From an uncultured Eubacteriales bacterium (GTDB lineage: Bacteria; Bacillota; Clostridia; Oscillospirales; Acutalibacteraceae): DNA of 64,000 nucleotides. This document shows, piece by piece, positions 34,197-42,302 of this stretch (its first letter is position 1; the number at the start of each line of letters is the position of its first letter). A program made the position numbers and the translations under genes. The notes beneath the pieces were generated by a model. That model did no database searches and had not been told where the DNA came from. It saw only the letters and a list, made by a program, of their open reading frames with translations. The stretch covers positions 152,982 to 216,981 of the forward strand of contig CAKUVH010000001.1 of NCBI GenBank assembly GCA_934695425.1, read 5' to 3'.

Positions 34197-34991
34197 AAAA
34201 AGCGAATAGATGTTATATTATTTGAAAAAAATTTAGCAAGCAGCAGGGAAAAAGCCAGGCGCTTAATTTCCGATAGGCTTGTTTTTGTAAATGGTAACGA
34301 AGTAAAAAAATTTAGTGAAAAATTTGATGAAGATGAAACAATAGAAGTTAAGCCCGGAGGACTTCAATATGTCAGTCGTGGCGGATTGAAGTTGGAAAAA
34401 GCTCTTAAAAATTTCGATATAGACGTATCAGGTAAAATTGCAATGGACGTCGGAGCCTCCACGGGCGGGTTTACCGATTGCATGCTTATAAACGGATGTG
34501 ATAAGGTCTACAGCGTGGATGTCGGTCACGGTCAGCTTGACAAAAAATTGCTTGATGATAACAGAGTTATAAACCTGGAAAAAACTAACATAAGAAGTAT
34601 AGATTCTTCTTTAATAAAGGATAAGATTACGTTTTTTACCGTGGATGTCTCATTTATTTCATTGACTCTGGTCATGAATCCAATAAGAAATATTATCGAA
34701 AGCGGTGCAAGCGGAGTTTGTTTGATTAAGCCTCAATTTGAAGTTGGCAAAGAAAATATAGGTAAAAACGGAATTGTTAAAGATAAAAAACTTCATATTT
34801 TTGCTATAAGCAAGGTATGCGATTTTTGCATCGAAAACGGTTTTGCTGTTTTGGCGCTTGATTATTCTCCTATAAAAGGTCCGGATGGAAATATTGAGTA
34901 TCTTATTCTTGTGAAAAAATCCGAATCTCCGTATATCGATGAGTTCGTGGATATCGAAAATGTAGTCGAGGATTCCCACGAGAAATTGTGA
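34194..34991 (+). CDS. tlyA: TlyA-family rRNA 2'-O-methyltransferase
   Basis: A 265-residue protein with an N-terminal S4 RNA-binding domain (about 1-62) and an FtsJ-like SAM methyltransferase domain. The SAM motif is MDVGASTGGFTDCML, and KPQFEVGKE comes later. Homologues methylate rRNA ribose and are often annotated as hemolysins. The start has no nearby ribosome binding site; see the hairpin-bridged site. A TTG codon directly before the ATG is an alternative start. The next gene, nadK, begins 17 bases after the stop. Confidence 0.92.
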   Translation: MKKRIDVILFEKNLASSREKARRLISDRLVFVNGNEVKKFSEKFDEDETIEVKPGGLQYVSRGGLKLEKALKNFDIDVSGKIAMDVGASTGGFTDCMLINGCDKVYSVDVGHGQLDKKLLDDNRVINLEKTNIRSIDSSLIKDKITFFTVDVSFISLTLVMNPIRNIIESGASGVCLIKPQFEVGKENIGKNGIVKDKKLHIFAISKVCDFCIENGFAVLALDYSPIKGPDGNIEYLILVKKSESPYIDEFVDIENVVEDSHEKL

Positions 34992-35008
34992 TTTTTAAGG
35001 TGTATTTT

Positions 35009-35854
35009 ATGAAAAAAATAGCTGTTGTTTATAGTTCTTACAAAGAAAATATTTCAAAATATTTGATTAAAGTTATAAGTGAGCTTTCGAAATATAATTT
35101 AGAAGTAAGCGTTTTGCATAATGAATTAACGGATTCAATTGATTCCAAATTGATTTACAAGGACAATTTGGATGACCTCATAAAAAATTGTGATTTAGTT
35201 CTGATTTTAGGTGGAGACGGAACCATCATGCATTTTGCTAAAATAGCTGCAAAATATGACAAGTACATACTAGGTGTGAATGCCGGCAGAATAGGCTTTT
35301 TGTCGTCTCTTGAAATAAATCAAATCGATAAGATTTTTAATATTATCGAAGGCAATTTTAGTGTAGACAAACGAACAATGTTTGAAGTGAGTTACGATGG
35401 CAAGTCTAAAATTATTTTGAATGAAGTATCTTTGAACAGGAATCTTCAATCCAGAATTTCGGATTACGAAATATATGAAAAAGAAAAACTTATATGTAAT
35501 TACCGCTCGGATGGAGTGATTGTTTCTACTCCCACAGGCTCAACGGCGTATTCTTTTTCAGCCGGAGGCCCCATCGTTCATCCTAACATGAATTGTGCTG
35601 TAATCACTCCTGTGTGCCCTTATTCTGTCTTTTCAAGGAGCTTGGTTCTCCCCGGCGATGAAAAAATAATTTTGAAATATCACTCGATTAGTGCGGAAGA
35701 TATTGTGATATCATGCGATGGTGTGAGCGAAAATTTAAGTTCCAAAAGTGGAGAAATTTGTATTAAGAAAGCTACTGTTGGTGCTAGTTTTATAAATTTT
35801 GAAAATGATAATTTTTATAGCATAGATAAAAAAATATTAAGTAAAATGGTTTAA
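35009..35854 (+). CDS. nadK: NAD kinase
   Basis: Phosphorylates NAD to NADP. The 281-residue protein has the GGDGT motif with the catalytic aspartate at residue 70, GVNAGRIGFLSS, and the conserved block DGVIVSTPTGSTAYSFSAGG. ATG 35009 follows AAGGTG at good spacing; an in-frame ATG at 34988 overlaps tlyA and lacks a site. The tlyA-nadK pair is common in Firmicutes. Confidence 0.96.
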   Translation: MKKIAVVYSSYKENISKYLIKVISELSKYNLEVSVLHNELTDSIDSKLIYKDNLDDLIKNCDLVLILGGDGTIMHFAKIAAKYDKYILGVNAGRIGFLSSLEINQIDKIFNIIEGNFSVDKRTMFEVSYDGKSKIILNEVSLNRNLQSRISDYEIYEKEKLICNYRSDGVIVSTPTGSTAYSFSAGGPIVHPNMNCAVITPVCPYSVFSRSLVLPGDEKIILKYHSISAEDIVISCDGVSENLSSKSGEICIKKATVGASFINFENDNFYSIDKKILSKMV

Positions 35855-35861
35855 TTTTGAA

Positions 35862-35896
35862 GGGAGGAAGCTTAATTTTTTAAGCGCTTATTTATG
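35862..35896 (+). promoter_or_regulatory. pduL: Ribosome binding site and start codon bridged by a hairpin (pduL)
   Basis: GGGAGG at 35862-35867 is 26 bases from the ATG at 35894. Between them GCTTAA (35870-35875) and TTAAGC (35880-35885) form a perfect 6-bp stem with a TTTT loop. With the stem folded the spacing falls to ten bases. No other ribosome binding site is visible. Confidence 0.5.
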
Positions 35897-36463
35897 AAAT
35901 TTATTCCTGTAGAAGTTTCAGCAAGGCATATTCATCTTTCCAAAGACGTGAGTGATGTGATATTTGGCGAAAATTATGAATTTAATAAGAAAAAAGACTT
36001 ATCTCAGCCGGGACAATTTGCTTGTTTTGAAAAAGTGACTATTAAAAGTGATAAAAGTGAAATCAAGAATGTGACTGTTCTTGGACCTTTTAGAAAAAAG
36101 ACTCAGATTGAAATATCTCTGACCGACGCACGAAAGTTGGGCGTATTTCCTCCTATAAGAGAGTCGGGCGACTTGGAGAATTCTTCGGGTTGCAAAATTA
36201 TAGGTCCTAATGGTGAATTCTCGATATCCGAAGGTCTTATAATCGCCAAAAGGCATATTCATATGTCGCCTGAAGATGCAAAAAATTTCTCTGTAAAAGA
36301 TAATCAAATCGTTAAAGTATTGATGGAAAACGATGAAAGAAAAGCTATATATGATGACGTAGTGATTAGAGTGAACGAAAAATTTTCACTCGCCATGCAT
36401 ATCGATACGGATGAAGGAAATGCAATTAACTTTTCTTCCGGTGTGAGAGCATCAATAATTTGA
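35894..36463 (+). CDS. pduL: PduL-type phosphate acyltransferase
   Basis: A 189-residue phosphotransacetylase of the PduL family, converting acyl-CoA and phosphate to acyl-phosphate and CoA. Two histidine-rich zinc motifs are visible, VSARHIHLS near the N-terminus and AKRHIHMSPEDA in the middle, plus MHIDTDEGNA near the end. There are no microcompartment shell genes near, so it probably works as a housekeeping acetate-producing enzyme with an acetate kinase encoded elsewhere. Confidence 0.93.
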   Translation: MKFIPVEVSARHIHLSKDVSDVIFGENYEFNKKKDLSQPGQFACFEKVTIKSDKSEIKNVTVLGPFRKKTQIEISLTDARKLGVFPPIRESGDLENSSGCKIIGPNGEFSISEGLIIAKRHIHMSPEDAKNFSVKDNQIVKVLMENDERKAIYDDVVIRVNEKFSLAMHIDTDEGNAINFSSGVRASII

Positions 36464-36563
36464 TGTAAAAATCATTATAAAAAATGATATAATTGAAAAA
36501 ATATATTAAAACATACAAAAATGTCGAATAATGATTTTTGCTATTGATTTACATATTAAACCG

Positions 36564-36614
36564 TAGTAATCTACTGAAATGTAGCCATTAAAATTGGTAG
36601 GTTTACCATTACTA
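36564..36614 (+). promoter_or_regulatory. Candidate structured leader (three-way junction) before rsmH
   Basis: TAGTAAT (36564-36570) is perfectly complementary to ATTACTA (36608-36614). Inside are two hairpins, CTAC/GTAG (36571-36584) and GGTA/TACC (36596-36607), both directly abutting the outer stem. The ribosome binding site of rsmH follows at 36621. The stems are short, so this is a candidate only. Confidence 0.35.
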
Positions 36615-36633
36615 TAGAAAGAGGAGCATAATT

Positions 36634-37563
36634 TTGGAATTTAGCCACAAGACTGTTTTACTTAATGAAACCGTTAAAGTCTTAGATGTTAAGCCTGATG
36701 GTGTATACGTGGATGGTACAGCAGGCGGTGGCGGGTTGTCGTACCAAATTGCTTCGAGGTTATCTGACAGCGGAAGGCTTATATGTATAGACCGGGACCC
36801 GGACGCTATAGAGGTTTGTAAAGAGCGTTTAGGAAATTTTAAAAATGTGTCAGTCGTAAAAGGGAATTTTTCCGACATGGCTAATATAGTACATAATTTA
36901 GGATATGATTTTGTTGATGGCGTGGTCTTGGATATAGGCGTGTCTTCGTATCAATTGGATGCTGCTGACAGAGGATTTTCTTACAACAAAGAAGCGGTAC
37001 TTGATATGAGAATGAGCAAGTCGGGAAAATCTGCGTACGATGTGGTGAATTTTTGCGATTACGATACTCTTAAAAATATTATAAGAGATTATGGTGAGGA
37101 AAAATTTGCTTCCAAGATAGCAACCGCTATAGTAAAAGCCAGGTCTAAAAACTTGATTAGGACTACCACAGAACTTGCTGAAATAGTAAAAGATGCCATT
37201 CCTGCATTTTCCAGAAGAAGTGGTGGACATCCGGCGAAGAGAACTTTTCAAGCGCTTAGGATTTATGTTAATAACGAGCTTGAAAATTTGTCTTTGGGAC
37301 TTGATGGGGCTTTTGAAGTTTTAAATAGTGGCGGGAAATTGGTTGTTATTACTTTTCATTCTTTAGAGGACAAGATAGTGAAATCCAGGATGAAAACTTG
37401 GTCGCAAGGTTGTACATGCCCTCCTGATTTTCCTATATGTGTTTGTGGTAACAAGCCGCTTTCAAAGATTATTTGCAAAAAGGCTATTAAACCCTCGGAA
37501 AAAGAAGTAGATTCAAATTTTAGAAGTAGAAGTGCAAAATTAAGAGCTTGCGAAAAAATATAA
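36634..37563 (+). CDS. rsmH: 16S rRNA m4C1402 methyltransferase RsmH
   Basis: Methylates C1402 in the ribosomal P site. The 309-residue protein has HKTVLLNETV at the start, the SAM-binding DGTAGGGGLS, LDIGVSSYQLD, ADRGFSY and HPAKRTFQALRI. It starts with TTG behind GAGGAG. In most Firmicutes it follows mraZ at the head of the division and cell wall cluster; here mraZ is absent and only an ftsL-like gene follows. Confidence 0.97.
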   Translation: MEFSHKTVLLNETVKVLDVKPDGVYVDGTAGGGGLSYQIASRLSDSGRLICIDRDPDAIEVCKERLGNFKNVSVVKGNFSDMANIVHNLGYDFVDGVVLDIGVSSYQLDAADRGFSYNKEAVLDMRMSKSGKSAYDVVNFCDYDTLKNIIRDYGEEKFASKIATAIVKARSKNLIRTTTELAEIVKDAIPAFSRRSGGHPAKRTFQALRIYVNNELENLSLGLDGAFEVLNSGGKLVVITFHSLEDKIVKSRMKTWSQGCTCPPDFPICVCGNKPLSKIICKKAIKPSEKEVDSNFRSRSAKLRACEKI

Positions 37564-37585
37564 AATATACGGAGATGTTTACTAG

Positions 37586-37972
37586 ATGTATAATAAAAAT
37601 GCGGCATTTAATGTAATTCCTTCACAACAAGAGAGATATGGTCAAGTAATAAAATTACCTAAAACTTTGGATAGGAAAGCTGAAAAAAGAAAATCTATAA
37701 GAGCAATGATTTATTCCGGTTTTTCTACTTTTTTAGTTGCAGCAATCGGAGTTTCGGTCTATATTTTTGGACAAGCCCAACTTACTGAGTATACAGATAA
37801 AGTTTGTAAAGCTTCAAAACAATTGGAAGAATGCCAAAGTGAAAATATATCTTTGAGCATGAAATATAAAACTTCGGATTCTTTTAGCGCAGATAAGATG
37901 GCTTACGCAAATGATAATGCAAGCGTTGAAATAATTAGAGTTTCGAGTGAAGATGCAGCTTTGGTTAAATAA
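37586..37972 (+). CDS. ftsL: FtsL-like division protein
   Basis: A 128-residue bitopic protein: basic cytoplasmic tail of about 40 residues, one membrane helix (about 42-64), then an extracytoplasmic coiled coil (LTEYTDKVCKASKQLEECQS). Sequence similarity in FtsL is weak by nature; the call rests on topology, size and position directly after rsmH. GGAG precedes the ATG. A terminator follows 35 bases after the stop, so the expected ftsI/spoVD and mra genes are not part of this unit. Confidence 0.72.
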   Translation: MYNKNAAFNVIPSQQERYGQVIKLPKTLDRKAEKRKSIRAMIYSGFSTFLVAAIGVSVYIFGQAQLTEYTDKVCKASKQLEECQSENISLSMKYKTSDSFSADKMAYANDNASVEIIRVSSEDAALVK

Positions 37973-38008
37973 TTGACATAATTTTATATTATTTACATAA
38001 TTATAGAG

Positions 38009-38036
38009 GTACCTTCAGAGTTGTAGGTACTTTTTT
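38009..38036 (+). terminator. Intrinsic terminator after ftsL
   Basis: GTACCT (38009-38014) pairs with AGGTAC (38025-38030), followed immediately by T6. Confidence 0.78.
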
Positions 38037-38141
38037 GTTGTTAAAAATAGTGCAAATTTTACATAAATGATGTGTATTTATTTAATAAGTGTGTAAAACG
38101 TAATTTTTTGCTTTGACTTCTTTAATTATCTTCAAATAAGG

Positions 38142-38170
38142 TTGCAAAAAATTAATTAATTGTATATAAT
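38142..38170 (+). promoter_or_regulatory. Promoter of the PucR/CdaR-like regulator gene
   Basis: TTGCAA (38142-38147), 17-base spacer, perfect TATAAT (38165-38170), leaving a leader of about 70 bases. Confidence 0.65.
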
Positions 38171-38248
38171 TAATAAAAGAATCGGTGATTTATCTACATT
38201 CTGACAAAAAATTAAATACTAACTTAAAAGAAAGCGAGAGATTGATTA

Positions 38249-39334
38249 ATGTCTAACAGAATATTTCAAAACATAATACGCCAAACTTCTGATGTAATGA
38301 AAGGAATGGTGGGCGTTATTGATGATTCTTCTGTAATTATTGCTTGCAATGACCCTTCGAAAATAGGTGAGAGCATGAGCTCTGTTAATTCCGAATTATT
38401 TTTGTCTAATGATGCTTTTATATCCGGAAATTATTACTTCAAATCGTTCGGAAGCCCAGCTAGCCCGGAATTTGCTGTGTTTGTTACCGGAACAGATGAA
38501 TCCGCAGCAAGAGAAGCAGCGATTTTAGCTGTTGCTATGAATAGTGTGAAGCAGCATCATGATGAAAAATACGACAAGGTTAATTTTGTAAAGAATGTAC
38601 TTTTAGACAATGTTTTGCCCGGTGATATATATTTAAAAGCAAGAGAAATGAAATTCAATGGCGATGTAAATCGTGTTTGTATGATAGTAAAAGTAATTTC
38701 TAAATCAGATGTATCACCTTTCGAAGTTATCCAAGGATTGTTCCCTGACAAGTCCAAAGACTTTGTTATAAGCATCAATGAAACCGATATAGCTTTGGTA
38801 AAAGAAATCAAAAAAGACACCGACCCGAAATCACTTGAAAAACTTGCTGCTTCTATAGTAGATACTTTATCCGGCGAATATTATACACACGTTGTTGTAG
38901 GAGTTGGAACCGCCGTCAGCGGAATAAGAGATTTAGCAAGATCTTTCAAAGAAGCTCAAATTTCCATTGAAGTAGGTAAAGTATTTGATACAGAGAAAAA
39001 TGTTATAACATATGACCATTTGGGAATCGCAAGATTGGTTTATCAGTTGCCTACAACTCTTTGCGAAACTTTCTTAAAAGAAGTTTTCAAAAAAGGCTCA
39101 GTTGAAACAATGGATCAAGAAACTTTATTCACTATTCAGAAATTTTTTGAAAACAGTTTGAATGTTTCCGAAACTTCCAGAAAGCTTTTTGTACATAGAA
39201 ATACTCTTGTATACAGATTGGAAAAAATCAAAAAAATTACCGGATTGGATTTGAGAGAATTTGAAGATGCTATAGTATTTAAGGTTGCTCTTATGGTTAA
39301 AAAATATTTAATGTCCAACCCTGTTAAATTTTAA
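38249..39334 (+). CDS. PucR/CdaR-like transcriptional regulator
   Basis: A 361-residue protein whose C-terminus is the PucR-type helix-turn-helix: FENSLNVSETSRKLFVHRNT, then LVYRLEKIKKITGLDLRE. The central region resembles the GGDEF-like domain of CdaR proteins, and the N-terminal about 110 residues form a probable sensor. Ligand is unknown. It sits directly upstream of ftsEX, separated by a strong hairpin, so it might regulate that unit. The ribosome binding site is weak (GCGAGAG). Confidence 0.85.
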   Translation: MSNRIFQNIIRQTSDVMKGMVGVIDDSSVIIACNDPSKIGESMSSVNSELFLSNDAFISGNYYFKSFGSPASPEFAVFVTGTDESAAREAAILAVAMNSVKQHHDEKYDKVNFVKNVLLDNVLPGDIYLKAREMKFNGDVNRVCMIVKVISKSDVSPFEVIQGLFPDKSKDFVISINETDIALVKEIKKDTDPKSLEKLAASIVDTLSGEYYTHVVVGVGTAVSGIRDLARSFKEAQISIEVGKVFDTEKNVITYDHLGIARLVYQLPTTLCETFLKEVFKKGSVETMDQETLFTIQKFFENSLNVSETSRKLFVHRNTLVYRLEKIKKITGLDLREFEDAIVFKVALMVKKYLMSNPVKF

Positions 39335-39420
39335 TAGAAGATTTATAAGTTAAATTTGGGTATTTGTAGAGCAAGATATTTGATTTTATTTATAAGTTTT
39401 AATTTAAATAATTTTTTATG

Positions 39421-39460
39421 ATATGTGTTGCTTCAAGTATTTTACGGCAACACATATTTT
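39421..39460 (+). terminator. Strong hairpin just upstream of ftsE (terminator or attenuator)
   Basis: A perfect 11-bp stem ATATGTGTTGC/GCAACACATAT (39421-39431 with 39447-39457) with T4 after it. It ends 14 bases before the ftsE ATG, leaving no room for a separate promoter downstream, so ftsE transcription must pass through it. Confidence 0.7.
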
Positions 39461-39474
39461 AGATAGGAGATATT

Positions 39475-40152
39475 ATGATTGAATTTAGAAATGTGACTAA
39501 GGAGTACAGTCCTGAAGTAAAGGCTCTTGACGATATAAGCATTAAAATTCCCGAAGGAGAGTTTGTTTTTGTTGTCGGTCCTTCCGGCTCCGGGAAAAGT
39601 ACTTTTCTGAAATTACTTACGAAAGAAGAAGAGATTACAAGCGGGGACATATTAATAAACAATGAGTCTTTAAAGAAAATGAAAAGAAGAAAAATTCCTT
39701 ATCTTAGAAGAACGATGGGAATAGTTTTTCAGGATTTTAGAGTTATTGAAAAAATGACAGTTTTTGACAATGTTGCTTTTGCTATGCATGTAGTGGGGGC
39801 TAAATCCAGAGATATAAGAAAAAGAGTTCCGTATGTTTTGAATCTGGTGGGCTTGAATGATAAAGCCAGGAGAAAAGTTTCGGAGCTGTCCGGTGGAGAG
39901 AAGCAGAGAGTAGGTCTTGCCCGAGCTCTTGTCAACAATCCCGGAATTATTATTGCGGACGAGCCTACAGGAAATATCGACCCGTCCATGTCTTATGAAT
40001 TGGTTGAACTTTTGAGTGAAATAAATAGATGCGGAACCACAATTATAATGGTTACACATGATATTTCTATAGTTAAAAAATTTAATTTTAGAGTTGTAGA
40101 AATTTTAGATGGAAAAATTCATAACGACGTCCCAAAAAGAGGTGAGAACTAA
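39475..40152 (+). CDS. ftsE: Cell division ATP-binding protein FtsE
   Basis: A 225-residue ABC ATPase with Walker A GPSGSGKST (35-43), signature LSGGEKQRVGLARAL, Walker B IIIADEP and switch histidine in VTHD. FtsEX does not transport a substrate but drives a peptidoglycan hydrolase at the division site. AGGAGA precedes the ATG. Its last base is shared with the ftsX start (TAATG). Confidence 0.96.
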   Translation: MIEFRNVTKEYSPEVKALDDISIKIPEGEFVFVVGPSGSGKSTFLKLLTKEEEITSGDILINNESLKKMKRRKIPYLRRTMGIVFQDFRVIEKMTVFDNVAFAMHVVGAKSRDIRKRVPYVLNLVGLNDKARRKVSELSGGEKQRVGLARALVNNPGIIIADEPTGNIDPSMSYELVELLSEINRCGTTIIMVTHDISIVKKFNFRVVEILDGKIHNDVPKRGEN

Positions 40153-41054
40153 TGAATATACATAGTTTTAAATATTTTTTAAAAGAAGGATTTAAGAATC
40201 TTTGGATTAACAGGGTTATGTCGGCGGCTTCTATGCTTGTTATGATTTGCTGCATGATACTTACCGGCGGCGCTGTTTTGCTGTCTTACAATGTAAATGC
40301 GGCTCTTAAATCTATAGAAAATAAAAATAGTATAACGGTATTTTTAAACAATGATATTAAATCTTCTGATATAAAAAATGTCGAAGAAAAAATTTCAAAT
40401 ATAGACAATGTAGTTGCTTGCGACTATTATTCGAGCGAGCAAGCGGCTGAAAAATATGAAGAAGTTCTTGGATCTTTATACAGTGTGGTTTGCGAGAAAG
40501 AAAATCCTTTTCCCGAAGCATTTCATGTAACCATGGAAGATTTGTCTTTATATGATGATACGGTTTCGGAGATAAAAAATGTCCCGGAAGTTGATTCTGT
40601 GAGCGATAGGAGCGAAACAGCTCAAAAGCTTACAAGTTTGAGCCATCTTATTGCTCATGCCGGTATTTGGATTGTTTGTTCGCTGGGAATAGTTTCTCTT
40701 TTTATAATTTCTAATACGATTCGTATATCTATGCACAGCAGGCGATTTGAAATAAGCATAATGAAGTCTGTGGGCGCAACAAATTCTTTTATTAGAGCTC
40801 CATTTATAGTAGAGGGCATTATAATAGGATTTATATCGGCTACTTTATCAACGATAATACTGGATGTAATTTATGATGTATTCTGGGCTGTAATTTCGGA
40901 GATTATGCCATTTAGTGGAGTGTATTGCCAGGATATGTTCTGGAAATTATTCGCAGCATTTTTAGGCGCAGGTGTAGTATTCGGAATAATCGGAAGTTAT
41001 ATATCTATAAGAAAATATCTTATAAAAGAAGGTGGAGAAGTTGTTGCTTGGTAA
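40152..41054 (+). CDS. ftsX: Cell division protein FtsX
   Basis: A 300-residue membrane protein with one N-terminal helix, a large extracellular domain (about 45-165) that contacts the hydrolase, and three C-terminal helices. The MHSRRFEISIMKSVGATN block is the usual FtsX coupling region. AGAGGTGAG precedes the ATG. It overlaps the start of the M23 hydrolase gene. Confidence 0.95.
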   Translation: MNIHSFKYFLKEGFKNLWINRVMSAASMLVMICCMILTGGAVLLSYNVNAALKSIENKNSITVFLNNDIKSSDIKNVEEKISNIDNVVACDYYSSEQAAEKYEEVLGSLYSVVCEKENPFPEAFHVTMEDLSLYDDTVSEIKNVPEVDSVSDRSETAQKLTSLSHLIAHAGIWIVCSLGIVSLFIISNTIRISMHSRRFEISIMKSVGATNSFIRAPFIVEGIIIGFISATLSTIILDVIYDVFWAVISEIMPFSGVYCQDMFWKLFAAFLGAGVVFGIIGSYISIRKYLIKEGGEVVAW

Positions 41055-42276
41055 AAAATCATTGAGATCCGTTTGCGCAGTTTTGGCTTCCGGATTAGTA
41101 CTGTTTGGTTATTCATCGGTTCCAATGGTGTTTGCAGGAAGTTTTGAGGAAAATACTCGTTCTAAATCAGAGCTCCAAAAAAGGAAGAAACAATTATCCG
41201 AAGAATTAAAAAAAGCGAGCTCCGAAGTGACTAAAGAGGCTAAAAACAAAGAATCATTGGACAAGCAGATAAAAGTTGTTCAGGAGCAAATAGACGTTTT
41301 AAATGCTTACATAAATAGTTTAGACAAAAATATCATGACTTTACGGGAGCAAATAAGCGAACTTAATCGTCAAATGGATGAAAAAATAGAAGCTTTAAAA
41401 AAGAGTTTGGTTTTGATATACAAAGCGGGAGACACTTCTGCTTTAGATATAGTTTTGGGAGCGAAAGATTTCGAAGATTTTCTTGACAAAGCAGATATAG
41501 TGAGATCTTTTAGCAGAAGTATCAACAACGCTATAGATGATTTGAAAAACGATTTAAAGAATGTTCAGTCGAAAGAAAATGAAATAGTTCAGCTTAAAAA
41601 AGATCAAGAATCCGAAAGAGTAAATTTGGAAAAAAGTCGTGAGATGTTGCAAAATCTTTTGGATGAAAGCGAAAAACTTTTAAATAATTTGCAAGATTCT
41701 GAAAAAGAAGTGAAAAAAGCAATAGACCAAAATGATGCTCAGTTAAAAATGATTGACGCTGAAATTCAGAAATATTACGAGAATCAGAGAAAGGCAGCTC
41801 AGCAATCTGCAAATAATAATACCAATAATAGTGCTCCATCCAACGCAAATGTTCCGATACCAATCAAAAAAGGTGGATTTATATGGCCGGTACCGGGATA
41901 TAAAATGATAAGTTCGGGCTTCAGTGATACTCAAAACCGTTCTCATGTTCACGGCGCTATTGATATAGCGGGAAGAGGAATATATGGCGCGAATATAGTC
42001 GCTTCCGCTGCGGGAAAAGTTATAATGGTTAATTCTGTTGTTAATTCTCAGGGCCAAGGTGGCGGCGGATACGGAAAATTTGTCGTAATTGACCACGGTA
42101 ATGGAATTTCGACTCTTTATGGACATATGAGTGGCGTTGCTGTGTCAAAAGGACAATCTGTTTCTCAAGGACAAGTTATAGGAAATGTAGGAAGCACGGG
42201 ATTTTCTACGGGTCCGCATTTACATTTTGAATATCGTGTGAACGGCGTTAGAAGAAATCCTTTGGAAATAGTGTAA
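41044..42276 (+). CDS. EnvC-like M23 peptidoglycan hydrolase
   Basis: A 410-residue secreted protein: signal peptide (hydrophobic core about 8-28), long coiled coil (about 35-245), a linker rich in Asn/Ser/Pro, and a C-terminal M23 (LytM) domain. Zinc ligands look intact: HGAIDIA and HLHFE, with GHMSG in between. The position after ftsEX fits the FtsEX-activated hydrolase role. TTG at 41044 gives 6-7 bases from GGTGGAG; the GTG at 41032 is part of that site. Confidence 0.9.
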   Translation: MLGKKSLRSVCAVLASGLVLFGYSSVPMVFAGSFEENTRSKSELQKRKKQLSEELKKASSEVTKEAKNKESLDKQIKVVQEQIDVLNAYINSLDKNIMTLREQISELNRQMDEKIEALKKSLVLIYKAGDTSALDIVLGAKDFEDFLDKADIVRSFSRSINNAIDDLKNDLKNVQSKENEIVQLKKDQESERVNLEKSREMLQNLLDESEKLLNNLQDSEKEVKKAIDQNDAQLKMIDAEIQKYYENQRKAAQQSANNNTNNSAPSNANVPIPIKKGGFIWPVPGYKMISSGFSDTQNRSHVHGAIDIAGRGIYGANIVASAAGKVIMVNSVVNSQGQGGGGYGKFVVIDHGNGISTLYGHMSGVAVSKGQSVSQGQVIGNVGSTGFSTGPHLHFEYRVNGVRRNPLEIV

Positions 42277-42302
42277 AATGCTTTTACAGGAGTGATTTTT
42301 AA

